A DNA stretch of 19,108 bases from Thiotrichaceae bacterium. GTDB lineage: Bacteria > Pseudomonadota > Gammaproteobacteria > Thiotrichales > Thiotrichaceae. The notes beneath the pieces are model-generated. The model made no database searches, was not told where the DNA came from, and saw only the letters and a program-made list of their open reading frames with translations. Location of the stretch: positions 1-19,108 of the forward strand of contig JALVDG010000300.1 of NCBI GenBank assembly GCA_027009095.1, in the 5' to 3' direction. Positions within the stretch are counted from its first letter, which is position 1. Each line of letters starts with the position of its first letter. Below are positions 1 to 12,359 of the stretch, one piece after another. A program made the translations under genes and the position numbers.

Positions 1-1
1 A

Positions 2-2335
<2,334 letters not shown>

Positions 2336-2356
2336 TAAGGTGTTGATAGTAACTGT

Positions 2357-2857
2357 ATGAAATATAATATCGGAACAAGGTTTTACTTTATCGCTTTAAC
2401 TTTTTTGTTATCTGCGTGTTCCGGCGGTGCATTTCATTTGCGTGAGAGTGTTAAACTTGAAGATAATTATAAAGCCATCTCTATTCAAGGTATCGCTGCT
2501 GAATCTGAGTTGTATATTCTTTTAGAACAAGGAATTGCGGAAGCAGAAGGAAAGGTTGTTCCAAGTAATCGTGCACGTTCTATTATTACAATAAGTGATT
2601 TAAAAGAAGATAAGAAAATAGTTGCATACACTAAAGATAGGGTTGCGCGTGAGTATCTCGCCTTTTTACGTTTTAAATATCAACTAAAAAGTGCGGGAAA
2701 AAGCTCAGAAATTTACGAGATTAACCTTGATAAAACCTTTGTTTATGATGTCGATTTTGTACTCGGTAAAGCAGAAGAAGAGCGACGTATAAAACAAGCA
2801 CTTCGTAAAGAAGCAGTACGTTTAATACTGCTTCGTTTGCAATATAGTAAGTTGTAA
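2357..2857 (+). CDS. lptE: LPS-assembly lipoprotein LptE
   Basis: Outer-membrane lipoprotein that plugs the LptD barrel and helps insert lipopolysaccharide into the outer leaflet. The 166-residue product starts with a short basic n-region and a hydrophobic stretch. It ends in the lipobox LLSAC, with the lipidated cysteine at residue 21. Directly after it is GGAFHLRE, matching the conserved GFHLR start of mature LptE. The rest is a compact alpha/beta domain with a charged C-terminal helix (EEERRIKQALRKEAVRLILLRL), as in the family. The position 21 bases after leuS is the classical leuS-lptE arrangement and supports the call strongly, because LptE sequences diverge fast. The Shine-Dalgarno sequence is poor (AAGG about 16 bases upstream), which suggests translation linked to leuS. 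The holA gene that commonly follows is absent. Confidence 0.88.
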   Translation: MKYNIGTRFYFIALTFLLSACSGGAFHLRESVKLEDNYKAISIQGIAAESELYILLEQGIAEAEGKVVPSNRARSIITISDLKEDKKIVAYTKDRVAREYLAFLRFKYQLKSAGKSSEIYEINLDKTFVYDVDFVLGKAEEERRIKQALRKEAVRLILLRLQYSKL

Positions 2858-2869
2858 AAACAGCAAAAA

Positions 2870-4396
2870 ATGCCAACAAGCTCTCTAGCATCTGCGGATA
2901 TTATTCTTACAACACTTAACGCTCGTTATATTCATTGTGCCTTTGGTCTACGCTATCTCTTTGCTAATTTAGGCGACTTACAAAAAATCACTAGCCTCGA
3001 TGAATTTACTATTCACGAACGTCCACTCGATATTGTCGAAAAATTACTGAATAAAAAGCCTATTATTATTGGATTTTCAGTATACATCTGGAATATTCAT
3101 GAAATCACGCAGACAGTTGCTTTAATCAAGCAAATATCCCCAGAAGTCATTATCGTTTTAGGTGGTCCTGAAGTAAGTCATATTCCTGATCAGCCAGAGG
3201 TGGTCGATTTGGCTGACTATGTAGTTAAAGGGGCAGGGGAGATAAGCTTTCGTCTTCTGTGCGAACAAATACTACAAGGTTCAAAACCGCTTAATAAAGT
3301 GATCAACGGTGATGTTGTCAGTTTAGACAAACTCTCCTTGCCCTACAAATACTATAATGAAGAAGATATTCGTAATCGCGTCATATATGTAGAAGCATCA
3401 CGCGGTTGTCCTTTTAAATGTGAGTTTTGTTTATCCTCTTTAGATAAAACCTCCAAGCCTTTTGAGCTAGGAGAATTTTTAGATGAAATCGATATTTTAT
3501 ATCAGCGTGGTGCACGTAACTTTAAGTTTATTGATCGTACCTTTAACTTAAAAGTCGCCACTAGCGTTGCGATTTTAGAATTTTTTTTAGCGCGAATGAG
3601 TGATGATCTATACCTTCACTTTGAAGTTATTCCTGATAATTTACCTGATAAATTAAAGCAAACCCTCGTATTATTTCCCCCTGAATCTTTACAATTTGAA
3701 ATAGGCGTACAAACTTTTGATCCTGAGATACAAGCCCTTATAAGCCGTCGTCAAGATAATAACAAAACCTGTGATAATTTACGCTGGTTGCGCGAGCATA
3801 CTGGTGCTCATATTCATGCCGATTTAATCTTTGGTTTACCAAAAGATAATTTAGATAATTTTGCTAAAAGCTTTGATTTATTAGTTTCTCTAAACCCGCA
3901 AGAAATTCAATTAGGTATTTTAAAGCGTCTACGTGGTGCTCCGATAAACCGTCATACAGAAGAATATCAATTACGTTATAATCCATTACCACCGTATAAT
4001 ATCCTTAGTACGCGTGATATAGATTTTATAACAATGCAACGGGTAAATCGCTTTGCACGTTATTGGGATATGATTGCTAACTCAGGACGCTTTATAAATA
4101 CCTTGCCGATTATTTTAGGTGATACACCTTTTCGTTGCTTTATGCAATTGAGCGATGAACTTTATCTTTTAACAGGCAGTACATGGAAAATAGCCTTAAA
4201 GCGTTTATTTGATTTAATTTATACGGTCGCAGTCTCAAAACTAAAGATAGATACGGATAAAATAAAGGCATTATTAGCCGATGATTATCGTCGCTGTGGG
4301 CAAAAGGGCTTGCCTGCTTTTTTGCAAAGGGAAGGTGTTAAAAAATCAGTAAAAATAGGCATAGCTAATAAGCGCCAATCACAACATAATAAATAA
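2870..4396 (+). CDS. B12-binding-domain radical SAM protein (DUF4080 type)
   Basis: The 508-residue protein has an N-terminal cobalamin-binding-like Rossmann domain (about residues 8-135, with VIIVLGGPEVSH and a later VKGAGEISF segment). A radical SAM core follows, with the iron-sulfur motif CxxxCxxC at Cys180, Cys184 and Cys187 inside EASRGCPFKCEFC. Downstream are family-typical EIGVQTFDPE and HADLIFGLP strands. The C-terminal about 140 residues match what I recall of the DUF4080 extension. Radical SAM enzymes cleave S-adenosylmethionine to start radical chemistry; the substrate of this subgroup is not known to me. The start is supported because conserved sequence (IILTTLNARYIH) begins at residue 11. 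It lies 12 bases after lptE with a weak ribosome-binding site, so it is probably co-transcribed. The B12 domain may be structural; a DxHxxG cobalamin motif is not evident. Confidence 0.85.
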   Translation: MPTSSLASADIILTTLNARYIHCAFGLRYLFANLGDLQKITSLDEFTIHERPLDIVEKLLNKKPIIIGFSVYIWNIHEITQTVALIKQISPEVIIVLGGPEVSHIPDQPEVVDLADYVVKGAGEISFRLLCEQILQGSKPLNKVINGDVVSLDKLSLPYKYYNEEDIRNRVIYVEASRGCPFKCEFCLSSLDKTSKPFELGEFLDEIDILYQRGARNFKFIDRTFNLKVATSVAILEFFLARMSDDLYLHFEVIPDNLPDKLKQTLVLFPPESLQFEIGVQTFDPEIQALISRRQDNNKTCDNLRWLREHTGAHIHADLIFGLPKDNLDNFAKSFDLLVSLNPQEIQLGILKRLRGAPINRHTEEYQLRYNPLPPYNILSTRDIDFITMQRVNRFARYWDMIANSGRFINTLPIILGDTPFRCFMQLSDELYLLTGSTWKIALKRLFDLIYTVAVSKLKIDTDKIKALLADDYRRCGQKGLPAFLQREGVKKSVKIGIANKRQSQHNK

Positions 4397-4411
4397 AAAG
4401 AGGGCATTATA

Positions 4412-4873
4412 ATGCATCAAAGACAATCACTTGGGGCTTTTGTGTTTTTAATAGTAATGGCTTTTTTGCTCATTATATTAGCATTATGGCTATGGCCAAA
4501 ATACAATGTATATCAAAAAGAGCTAAAGGGTAGAGCGGCATTAAAAGAAGCCGAATGGTCAAAGCAGATTATGATAGAAGAAGCTAGAGCGCGAGAACAA
4601 GCATCATTAATGCAAGCAAAAGCAAAGATAACTTTAGCTGAGGCAGAAGGTAAGGCAATGCTTGTCAGTGCTAAATCAGAAGGCTTAGCAGATATCGAAA
4701 GAGCGAAAGCTGCGGCAGAAGCCAATAGAATTATCGGTGAGTCATTAAAAAATAATGATGAGTACTTGCGCTACATTTGGATTAAAGGTTTGCGAGACAG
4801 TAAAAATGAGCGTATTTATATACCAACAGAGGCAGGTCTACCAATTTTAGAAGCTGGTCGAGCAAATAAATAG
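4412..4873 (+). CDS. Small membrane-anchored SPFH/prohibitin-tail protein
   Basis: This 153-residue protein has one N-terminal membrane segment (about residues 8-29, GAFVFLIVMAFLLIILALWL). A highly charged, alanine- and glutamate-rich predicted coiled coil follows (about 35-112). The tail contains NNDEYLRYIWIKGL and ERIYIPTEAGLPILEAGR. The coiled coil and tail resemble the C-terminal portion of SPFH (stomatin/prohibitin/HflK) proteins, which often carry a 'yl.y.wi..l' and 'iyiP...glp' ending. The globular SPFH domain itself is missing: the membrane anchor joins the coiled coil directly. A good ribosome-binding site (AAGAGG around 4399-4404) precedes the ATG, so this looks like a real gene rather than a broken one. 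It sits 15 bases after the radical SAM gene and 7 bases before arfB. Function is unknown; assembly into membrane oligomers is an inference from the architecture. Confidence 0.75.
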   Translation: MHQRQSLGAFVFLIVMAFLLIILALWLWPKYNVYQKELKGRAALKEAEWSKQIMIEEARAREQASLMQAKAKITLAEAEGKAMLVSAKSEGLADIERAKAAAEANRIIGESLKNNDEYLRYIWIKGLRDSKNERIYIPTEAGLPILEAGRANK

Positions 4874-4880
4874 TAAACAG

Positions 4881-5294
4881 ATGTTAAAACTCTCTAACAA
4901 TGTCCAACTAGCCGACTGGGAAATCGAGTTAAATGCCATTCGCGCGCAAGGTGCGGGTGGACAGAATGTTAATAAGGTTTCCTCGGCTATTCATTTACGC
5001 TTCGATATTAAACGTTCGTCACTCCCTACCTTTTATAAAGAACGACTCTTAAAACTCTCTGATCAACGTATCACAAAAGAAGGGGTTATTGTTATTAAAG
5101 CGCAGCAGTTTCGTACCCAAGAAAAAAATAAAGATGCTGCTTTGCAACGCCTTAAAGATTTAATCTTATCCGCAACAGTGCCTATAAAAAAACGTCGTCC
5201 TACCAGAGCGACGCGTAGTTCGCAGCAACGACGCATGGATAAAAAGACGCAAAGAGGACAAACGAAAGTAATGCGAAAAAAAGTTGATTACTAA
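4881..5294 (+). CDS. arfB: Alternative ribosome-rescue factor / peptidyl-tRNA hydrolase ArfB
   Basis: Class I release-factor-like protein that enters the A site of ribosomes stalled at the end of a broken mRNA and hydrolyses peptidyl-tRNA. The 137-residue length fits the family (about 140). The catalytic GGQ motif is at residues 26-28 within RAQGAGGQNVNKVSSAIHLRFD. No stop-codon recognition domain is present. The lysine- and arginine-rich tail (from about residue 100, KKRRPTRATRSSQQRRMDKK onward) is the part that in this family threads into the empty mRNA channel. The former name is yaeJ. The ATG lies 7 bases after the preceding stop codon, and the next gene overlaps its 3' end by 11 bases, so it belongs to a compact unit. 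Confidence 0.95.
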   Translation: MLKLSNNVQLADWEIELNAIRAQGAGGQNVNKVSSAIHLRFDIKRSSLPTFYKERLLKLSDQRITKEGVIVIKAQQFRTQEKNKDAALQRLKDLILSATVPIKKRRPTRATRSSQQRRMDKKTQRGQTKVMRKKVDY

Positions 5295-5853
5295 ATTACA
5301 TTTGCCTTCTAAACCAAATAAAACTTTGGTCTTGTTTGTTGGTGGAGCCTTAGATCATCATTATAAACCTTTATTTGATGGTGTGTATAATCCCTATAAA
5401 GTACGCCACTCTCATCATCAATCCATTCGCTATGCACTACATTCTGAGCGTCAATCTATTTTAAAATTAATTCAGCACTGGCGCGCGAATGGGCAGTCAG
5501 TGGCACTTGTCGGTCATAGTTGGGGCTGTCAAAGTATTTTGGATGTTGCTCATAAAATAAAAGACAAAAATAGCATTAAATTATTCGTTACTCTTGATCC
5601 TGTATCACGAAAATTTATCAATCAAAGACATAAAAAACCATTAAGTGTAGAGCGTTGGGTCAATATTTATATTGATGCTAAACAGTCTCGTTGGGAGCGT
5701 TCTAATCTTATTGCTATTTTAGGTGGACGTTGGGATTATCGTGAGAATGCCGACAAGAATATCTTTTTGCGCTATCAGCAAGGAGAAGAGGTAACACATG
5801 CTAAAGCCTCTTTGATGTTTTTACCTATTTATAAAGAATTATCAAAGCTGTAG
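5284..5853 (+). CDS. Small alpha/beta-hydrolase-like protein
   Basis: The 189-residue protein has an N-terminal beta strand (KTLVLFVGGALDHH) and a nucleophile elbow GHSWGCQS with Ser79. Asp105 in LFVTLDPVS and His172 in EEVTHAKASLM follow, in the order and approximate spacing of an alpha/beta-hydrolase Ser-Asp-His triad. The fold assignment comes from these motifs; the substrate is unknown. The first start codon in frame is a TTG that overlaps the last 11 bases of arfB, with no convincing Shine-Dalgarno sequence, so expression probably relies on translational coupling. The conserved GG..D loop near the N-terminus argues against a much later start. No signal peptide or membrane segment is seen, so it is likely cytoplasmic. 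A lipase, esterase or thioesterase role is possible but cannot be separated by sequence reading. Confidence 0.72.
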   Translation: MITKLHLPSKPNKTLVLFVGGALDHHYKPLFDGVYNPYKVRHSHHQSIRYALHSERQSILKLIQHWRANGQSVALVGHSWGCQSILDVAHKIKDKNSIKLFVTLDPVSRKFINQRHKKPLSVERWVNIYIDAKQSRWERSNLIAILGGRWDYRENADKNIFLRYQQGEEVTHAKASLMFLPIYKELSKL

Positions 5854-5929
5854 CGTAACTATTACTGATTCTTTCTTTGCTAAAAAAAAGAGCAAAAAAT
5901 TCACCTAAATCAAAATAAATGGAGACACT

Positions 5930-5958
5930 TTGTCATTGATTCCAACAAGAATTAAAAC
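5930..5958 (+). promoter_or_regulatory. Candidate sigma-70 promoter for the ilv cluster
   Basis: A TTGTCA box (5930-5935) and a weak TAAAAC box (5953-5958) are separated by 17 bases, about 100 bases before the ilvI start. The -35 is good and the -10 poor. Another AT-rich box, TATTAT (5994-5999), has no good -35. The 206-base gap (5854-6059) holds no obvious leader peptide rich in branched-chain amino-acid codons and no T-tailed attenuator hairpin, so classical attenuation is not supported. A weak TTTGCT/AGCAAA hairpin (5876-5896) follows the upstream gene but lacks a T-tract. Confidence 0.3.
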
Positions 5959-6059
5959 ATTAAATATTTAGGGGTGTATTTACCTTAAATTCATATTATG
6001 ATGTCTGGTCATTAAAAATCTACCGTATTTGGTGGAGTAACGTTAGCAGGAGTTTAATA

Positions 6060-7769
6060 GTGGAACTTACTGGTGCTAAGATATTCGTCGAGTGTCTAAA
6101 GGCAGAAGGAGTAGATACCATCTTTGGTTATCCAGGTGGGGCTGTGCTTTATTTGTACGATGAGCTTGAGAAAGCCGAAAGAGATGGAGATATTAGGCAT
6201 ATATTAGCTAGGCATGAACAAGGGGCTATTCATGCAGCTGAGGGATATGCAAAGTCAACTGATAAGCCAGGTGTCGCAATTGTCACATCTGGTCCAGGTG
6301 CGACCAATGCTGTTACAGGTATTGCTGATGCGTATATGGATTCTGTCCCGTTAGTTGTCTTTACAGGACAAGTCCCACGTCACTTAATTGGCAATGATGC
6401 TTTTCAGGAAGTTGATATTGTTGGTATTACACGCCCCTGCGTAAAACATAACTTCCTTGTAATGGATGTTAAAGATTTAGCAGAGACCATTAAGAAAGCT
6501 TTTCATATTGCGACAACAGGTCGTCCTGGTCCTGTGCTTATTGATATTCCCAAAGACATTACCGATGATAATGCAAAATGTGAATTTCATTATCCTGAGT
6601 CTTTGGATATGCGCTCTTATAACCCAAAGGTTCAGACCAAAGAGTCGGATATTAAGCAAGCTGTTGAGATGATATTAGCCTCTGAGAGACCTATTATTTA
6701 TACGGGCGGTGGCGTGATTATGTCAGGGGCATCCAATGAGCTAAAAGACTTTACACAAAGGCTAAACTTCCCTATTACAAATACACTAATGGGCTTAGGG
6801 GCATATCCTGCAACTGATAAGCAGTTTGTTGGTATGCTAGGAATGCACGGTACTTACGAAGCCAATATGTCAATGCATTATTCGGACTTGATTATTGCAA
6901 TTGGTGCACGTTTTGATGATCGTGTTACAGGTAATATTGAAAAATTCTGCCCTGATGCAAAAATTATTCATGTGGATATTGATCCAGCTTCAATCTCTAA
7001 AAATATCAAAGTTGATTGTTCCATTGTGGGTGATGTAAAGCCTGTCTTGCTTGAGCTAGGTAAAGAGCTAGATCGTCGTGGAGCAAAGCCAGATCAACAA
7101 GCTCTAGCTAATTGGTGGAAGCGTATTGCTACATGGCAAGAAAAAAATTGCCTCGCTTATAATACAAATGAAAAAACCATTAAAGCTCAGTATGTTATGC
7201 AAAAATTCTGGGAAATTAGTGCTGGTGACTCCTATGTGTGTTCTGATGTTGGTCAGCATCAAATGTGGGCAGCACAATACTATAAGTTTGATAAACCAAA
7301 CCGCTGGATTAACTCGGGTGGTTTAGGAACAATGGGCTTTGGTTTACCCGCAGCAATGGGGGTGCAACTAGCTAACCCAGGAGCAGATGTTGCATGTGTG
7401 ACGGGTGATGGCAGTATTCAAATGTGTATCCAAGAGCTAGGTACTTGTAAACAATATGACCTGCCCATTAATATCATCTCATTAAATAATGGCTTTTTGG
7501 GTATGGTAAGACAGTGGCAAGAGTTCTTTTATCAAAAGAATTATGCCATGTCTTACAATGAAGCATTGCCTGATTTTGTAAAACTTGCAGAAGCTTATGG
7601 GCATGTTGGAGTGCGTATTGATAATCCTGCTGATGTAGAAGGTGCTTTAAAAGAAGCGCTAGACGATAAGAAGCGTTTATACTTTTTAGACTTCATTACT
7701 GAAGCAGAAGAAAATGTTTATCCGATGATTCCTGCTGGAGCAGGGTTAAATGAAATGAAGTTATTATAA
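6060..7769 (+). CDS. ilvI: Acetohydroxyacid synthase large (catalytic) subunit
   Basis: Thiamine-diphosphate enzyme that condenses pyruvate with pyruvate or 2-ketobutyrate, the first common step of valine, leucine and isoleucine synthesis. The 569-residue length is normal. The N-terminal PYR domain has FGYPGGAVL and the catalytic Glu53 in RHEQGAIHAAEGYA. TSGPGATNA and PLVVFTGQV follow. The middle domain binds FAD in this family. The C-terminal PP domain carries the thiamine-diphosphate motif from Gly449-Asp450-Gly451 to Asn476-Asn477. The start is GTG at 6060, supported by AGGAG at 6048-6052, seven bases upstream. The stop codon overlaps the start of the small subunit gene by one base. The symbol ilvI rather than ilvB is chosen because of the linked ilvH; some annotations use ilvB for the same gene. 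Confidence 0.96.
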   Translation: MELTGAKIFVECLKAEGVDTIFGYPGGAVLYLYDELEKAERDGDIRHILARHEQGAIHAAEGYAKSTDKPGVAIVTSGPGATNAVTGIADAYMDSVPLVVFTGQVPRHLIGNDAFQEVDIVGITRPCVKHNFLVMDVKDLAETIKKAFHIATTGRPGPVLIDIPKDITDDNAKCEFHYPESLDMRSYNPKVQTKESDIKQAVEMILASERPIIYTGGGVIMSGASNELKDFTQRLNFPITNTLMGLGAYPATDKQFVGMLGMHGTYEANMSMHYSDLIIAIGARFDDRVTGNIEKFCPDAKIIHVDIDPASISKNIKVDCSIVGDVKPVLLELGKELDRRGAKPDQQALANWWKRIATWQEKNCLAYNTNEKTIKAQYVMQKFWEISAGDSYVCSDVGQHQMWAAQYYKFDKPNRWINSGGLGTMGFGLPAAMGVQLANPGADVACVTGDGSIQMCIQELGTCKQYDLPINIISLNNGFLGMVRQWQEFFYQKNYAMSYNEALPDFVKLAEAYGHVGVRIDNPADVEGALKEALDDKKRLYFLDFITEAEENVYPMIPAGAGLNEMKLL

Positions 7770-8290
7770 TGAACAGTACAACGAATAAACGCCATGTAAT
7801 TTCAATTTTAATGGAAAACGAAGCAGGTGCTTTGTCGCGTGTGGCAGGTTTGTTTTCTGCACGAGGCTACAATATAGAGTCACTGACCGTAGCCCCAACA
7901 GAAGATGCAAGCCTTTCGCGTATGACACTGGTTACTCGTGGTAATGACGATATTATTGAGCAAATCCTTAAGCAACTTAATAAATTGATTGATGTGGTTA
8001 AAGTGCATGATATATCTGAGTTTGATCATATCGAACGTGAAATGATGTTTATAAAAATTAGTGCGAGCAATAATGAAGATTGTGCTTCTATTAAACGTAT
8101 GAGCGATATTTTTAAAGCAAGAATTATCGACGTAAAGAATAAAACCTTTACCATTGAAATTTCAGGCGATAGAAGCAAGTTAGATGCCTTTGTCAGTGCT
8201 GTTAGTGACTATAATATCATTGAGATAGTGCGATCAGGGTGTATTGGAATATCACGTGGTAGTTGTGCGCTTAAAGCAGAAGAAGCCTGA
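7769..8290 (+). CDS. ilvH: Acetohydroxyacid synthase small (regulatory) subunit
   Basis: Regulatory partner of the preceding catalytic subunit; it raises activity and confers feedback inhibition, usually by valine. The N-terminal ACT domain is clear (RHVISILMENEAGALSRVAG, then SARGYNIESLTVAPTED, residues 8-80). The C-terminal ACT-like domain includes EREMMFIKISAS and GDRSKLDAFVSAV. At 173 residues it is slightly longer than E. coli IlvH (about 163). The ATG is nested in TAATG, sharing one base with the ilvI stop codon, which indicates translational coupling and a fixed subunit ratio. No separate Shine-Dalgarno sequence is obvious. Confidence 0.95.
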   Translation: MNSTTNKRHVISILMENEAGALSRVAGLFSARGYNIESLTVAPTEDASLSRMTLVTRGNDDIIEQILKQLNKLIDVVKVHDISEFDHIEREMMFIKISASNNEDCASIKRMSDIFKARIIDVKNKTFTIEISGDRSKLDAFVSAVSDYNIIEIVRSGCIGISRGSCALKAEEA

Positions 8291-8301
8291 TAAATATATT
8301 T

Positions 8302-8323
8302 TGCCCAAATAATTGAATGGGCA
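8302..8323 (+). other. Intergenic hairpin between ilvH and ilvC
   Basis: A perfect 6-bp stem TGCCCA/TGGGCA with a 10-base loop lies in the 79-base gap between ilvH and ilvC. It is followed by an AT-rich stretch without a clean T-run, so full termination is doubtful. It could be a partial terminator or an mRNA processing or stability element that sets ilvC levels apart from ilvIH. This is structure seen by eye only. Confidence 0.4.
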
Positions 8324-8366
8324 TAATCGTTTAAATTTTAGTTAAAAAAATATCTAAGGAAGATAA

Positions 8367-9386
<1,020 letters not shown>

Positions 9387-9409
9387 GTTCTTTTAGTTTT
9401 CATCCAATA

Positions 9410-9439
9410 AAAAAAGCCCGAAATATTTCGGGCTTTTTT
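9410..9439. terminator. Bidirectional rho-independent terminator, ilvC/clpB
   Basis: GCCCGAAATATTTCGGGC (9416-9433) is a perfect palindrome flanked by six A's on the left and six T's on the right. It therefore forms a stem followed by a U-tract on both strands. It lies 23 bases after the ilvC stop codon and 24 bases after the clpB stop codon on the other strand, so it can terminate both convergent genes. Confidence 0.95.
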
Positions 9440-9463
9440 ATTTTTGTAGATTGAGTAATTACC

Positions 9464-12061
9464 TTATTTTTTCGTAAAACTAAATACTGATCGACCATTC
9501 ACTTTTTCTACATCAACTACAATAGTATCACCTGATGCAAAATCACCACCTAAAATACGTTGAGCTAATGGGTTTTCAATATGTGTTTGAATCGCACGTT
9601 TAAGAGGGCGTGCTCCATAAACAGGATCAAAACCTTCTTCTGCAATTAAATCTAAAGCATCTATCGTACAGTTAACTTTCATATCACGAGTAGCTAAACG
9701 TTTCCCAAGATTATCAATTTGAATGGCTGCAATTTGACGAATTTCATCTTTATCTAATGGTCTAAAGACAACGGTGTCATCAATACGGTTAATAAACTCT
9801 GGTCTAAAATGAGTACCTACAATCTCCATCACCGCTTCTTTCATTCGGTCATAATTTTCTTCACCCGACATTGTTTGAATTACATCTGAACCCAAATTAG
9901 ATGTCATAACAATAACCGTATTGCGGAAATTAACGGTGCGGCCTTGCCCATCAGTTAAGCGTCCATCATCCAATACCTGTAGCAGAATATTAAATACATC
10001 AGGATGTGCCTTCTCAACCTCATCCATTAGAATAACGGAGTAGGGCTTGCGTCTAACCAATTCGGTTAGATAACCACCTTCCTCGTAACCCACATAACCA
10101 GGAGGTGCTCCAATTAGTCTTGCGACAGAATGCTTCTCCATAAATTCTGACATATCAATACGCACCATTGCATCTTGCGTATCAAATAAAAAGGTTGATA
10201 AAGCTTTGGTAAGCTCAGTTTTACCTACACCCGTTGGACCAAGAAATAAGAAAGAGCCAGTAGGGCGGTTAGGGTCAGATAAACCAGCACGTGAACGACG
10301 AATAGCATTAGAAACAGCTGCAACTGCTTCAGTTTGTCCGATTACTTTTTTGCTTAAGGATTCTTCCATACGAAGTAATTTATCGCGCTCACCTTCCAGC
10401 ATTTTAGATACAGGAATACCTGTCCATTTTGATACAATATCTGCAATTTCTTCTTCTGTTACTTTGTTTCGCAATAGTTGGAAGTTATTTTTCTCTTCCG
10501 CTTCATCAGCTGCAATGAGTTGTTTCTCTAACTCAGGAATAGTACCATGTTGTAGCTCTGCCATACGTTGTAAATCACCTGTACGACTCGCTGCTTCAAG
10601 ATCAATTCTAGCTTGATCTAAAGATTCTTTGATGTGTGCCGTTCCCTGAACTGCTGATTTCTCAACCTTCCAAATTTCTTCTAAGTCAGAGTATTTTCTT
10701 TCTAGACGTTCAATCTTTTCCTCAATAATACTAAGACGTTTTTTTGATGCATCATCTGATTCTTTATTAAGTGCTTCACGTTCTATTTTGTATTGAATTA
10801 ATTTACGGTCGAGCTTATCCATTGCCTCTGGTTTTGAGTCAATTTCAATACGAATGCGTGATGCCGCCTCATCAATAAGATCAATCGCTTTATCAGGCAA
10901 CTGACGATCAGAAATATAACGATGCGATAAGGTCGCCGCCGCTACAATCGCAGGGTCAGTAATCTCAACACCATGATGCGCTTCGTAACGTTCTTTTAGT
11001 CCACGCAAAATGGCGATGGTATCTTCAACAGAAGGCTCATCAACAATAATCTTTTGGAAGCGACGTTCTAAAGCGGCATCTTTTTCAATGTATTCACGAT
11101 ACTCATCTAAGGTTGTTGCACCGACACAATGTAATTCACCACGTGCTAACGCAGGTTTTAGCATATTACCTGCATCCATTGCACCGTCGGCTTTACCTGC
11201 ACCGACCATGGTATGAATTTCATCTATAAATAAGATGATATTACCATCTGATTTAGAAATATCATTCAATACTGCTTTCAAGCGTTCTTCAAAGTCACCA
11301 CGAAATTTAGCACCAGCTAAAAGAGACGCTAAATCGAGTGATAATAAGCGTTTATCTTTAAAACTATCAGGTACTTCACCATTGACAATACGTTGTGCTA
11401 AACCTTCAACTAATGCTGTTTTACCAACACCCGGTTCACCAATAATAACGGGGTTATTTTTAGTACGACGCTGTAAAATTTGCACCATACGACGAATTTC
11501 TTCGTCACGACCAATAATGGGATCAATCCTTCCTTGTTCTGCACGCTCGGTTAAATCAATCGTATATTTTTTAAGGGCTTCACGCTGATCCTCTGCATTA
11601 GGATCATCAACTGCTTGCCCACCACGAATATTATCAATCGCCATGTTTAAGGCATCCTTAGTTGCACCTGCTTCTTTAAGCAAAGAACCAACAGTACCTT
11701 TATCGTCTAGCGCGGCAAGTAAAAATAATTCAGATGATATATATTGATCACCTCGTTTTTGTGCTAACTTATCGGTAATATTAAGTAAGCGAGATAGGTC
11801 ATTAGAAACATGAAGCTCACCATCATTTCCACCTGACACCACGCTTGCCATTGCATCTAAAGCTTCCTCAAGTTTCGGACGCAAGTAATCTGTTTTAACT
11901 CCAGCTTGCGCAAACACACTACGTGCAATACCGCCTTCTTGATCGATAAGTGCCATTAATAAATGTACTGGCTCAATAAATTGATGATTTTTCCCAAGTG
12001 CTAATGATTGAGCATCCTGCAATGCTAATTGAAATTTACTTGTTAGTTTATCTGTTCTCAT
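9464..12061 (-). CDS. clpB: ATP-dependent disaggregase ClpB
   Basis: Hexameric AAA+ chaperone of the Hsp100 family that threads polypeptides out of aggregates together with DnaK. The 865-residue length fits (E. coli 857). The N-terminal Clp-N domain comprises about residues 1-150. NBD1 has Walker A GEPGVGKT at 208-215, Walker B LFIDEIHT and the pore region [13 protein letters not shown]. The long coiled-coil middle domain (about 405-530), diagnostic of ClpB versus ClpA or ClpC, is present. NBD2 has Walker A GPTGVGKT at 608-615, Walker [13 protein letters not shown] and the pore loop [11 protein letters not shown]. No ClpP-binding loop is evident. The start ATG (complement of 12059-12061) has an AAGGAG site (complement of 12070-12075) 8 bases upstream. 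It is monocistronic, convergent with ilvC, with a possible sigma-32 -35 box upstream. Confidence 0.98.
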   Translation of the reverse strand: MRTDKLTSKFQLALQDAQSLALGKNHQFIEPVHLLMALIDQEGGIARSVFAQAGVKTDYLRPKLEEALDAMASVVSGGNDGELHVSNDLSRLLNITDKLAQKRGDQYISSELFLLAALDDKGTVGSLLKEAGATKDALNMAIDNIRGGQAVDDPNAEDQREALKKYTIDLTERAEQGRIDPIIGRDEEIRRMVQILQRRTKNNPVIIGEPGVGKTALVEGLAQRIVNGEVPDSFKDKRLLSLDLASLLAGAKFRGDFEERLKAVLNDISKSDGNIILFIDEIHTMVGAGKADGAMDAGNMLKPALARGELHCVGATTLDEYREYIEKDAALERRFQKIIVDEPSVEDTIAILRGLKERYEAHHGVEITDPAIVAAATLSHRYISDRQLPDKAIDLIDEAASRIRIEIDSKPEAMDKLDRKLIQYKIEREALNKESDDASKKRLSIIEEKIERLERKYSDLEEIWKVEKSAVQGTAHIKESLDQARIDLEAASRTGDLQRMAELQHGTIPELEKQLIAADEAEEKNNFQLLRNKVTEEEIADIVSKWTGIPVSKMLEGERDKLLRMEESLSKKVIGQTEAVAAVSNAIRRSRAGLSDPNRPTGSFLFLGPTGVGKTELTKALSTFLFDTQDAMVRIDMSEFMEKHSVARLIGAPPGYVGYEEGGYLTELVRRKPYSVILMDEVEKAHPDVFNILLQVLDDGRLTDGQGRTVNFRNTVIVMTSNLGSDVIQTMSGEENYDRMKEAVMEIVGTHFRPEFINRIDDTVVFRPLDKDEIRQIAAIQIDNLGKRLATRDMKVNCTIDALDLIAEEGFDPVYGARPLKRAIQTHIENPLAQRILGGDFASGDTIVVDVEKVNGRSVFSFTKK

Positions 12062-12119
12062 TCAAAATTCTCCTTATTATTCTTTAAAGGAAGCCCCTGA
12101 TTAAGTCCGATTGGAACTA

Positions 12120-12147
12120 AGAACAGGAAAAATATCTACTGTTCAAG
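12120..12147 (-). promoter_or_regulatory. Candidate heat-shock (sigma-32) promoter of clpB
   Basis: On the minus strand a perfect sigma-32 -35 box CTTGAA (complement of 12142-12147) is followed after 14 bases by CCTGTTCT (complement of 12120-12127). The latter matches the CCCCATNT -10 box only in part. It lies about 60-85 bases before the clpB ATG, where a promoter is expected, and clpB is a known sigma-32 target in gammaproteobacteria. The weak -10 keeps confidence low. Confidence 0.4.
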
Positions 12148-12359
12148 CTTAAAATAATTGAACTTAAATTAGGAATTCCTTATGAAAAGTTAATACATCT
12201 TTTATGTATCGCATCCACTTCTAAATAAGCCGTTAATATCTTGTTTTAAAAAGATTATTGAAGACTCTCATTTGTATGTACAGTTAATATTGTGATAGAG
12301 GGGAAAAAAGCAATAAAAATTATGAAGTTTTTTGAGTATTTTTAGAAAAGTCTATTAAC

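Noticed and set aside
5876..5896. TTTGCT/AGCAAA hairpin after the hydrolase gene as a terminator
   Set aside because: The stem is short and AT-rich and is followed by A's rather than T's on the + strand.
8251..8270. ATCACGTGG segment as a parS-like site
   Set aside because: It lies in the ilvH coding region and shares only the CACGTG core with GTTTCACGTGAAAC; the flanking arms do not match.
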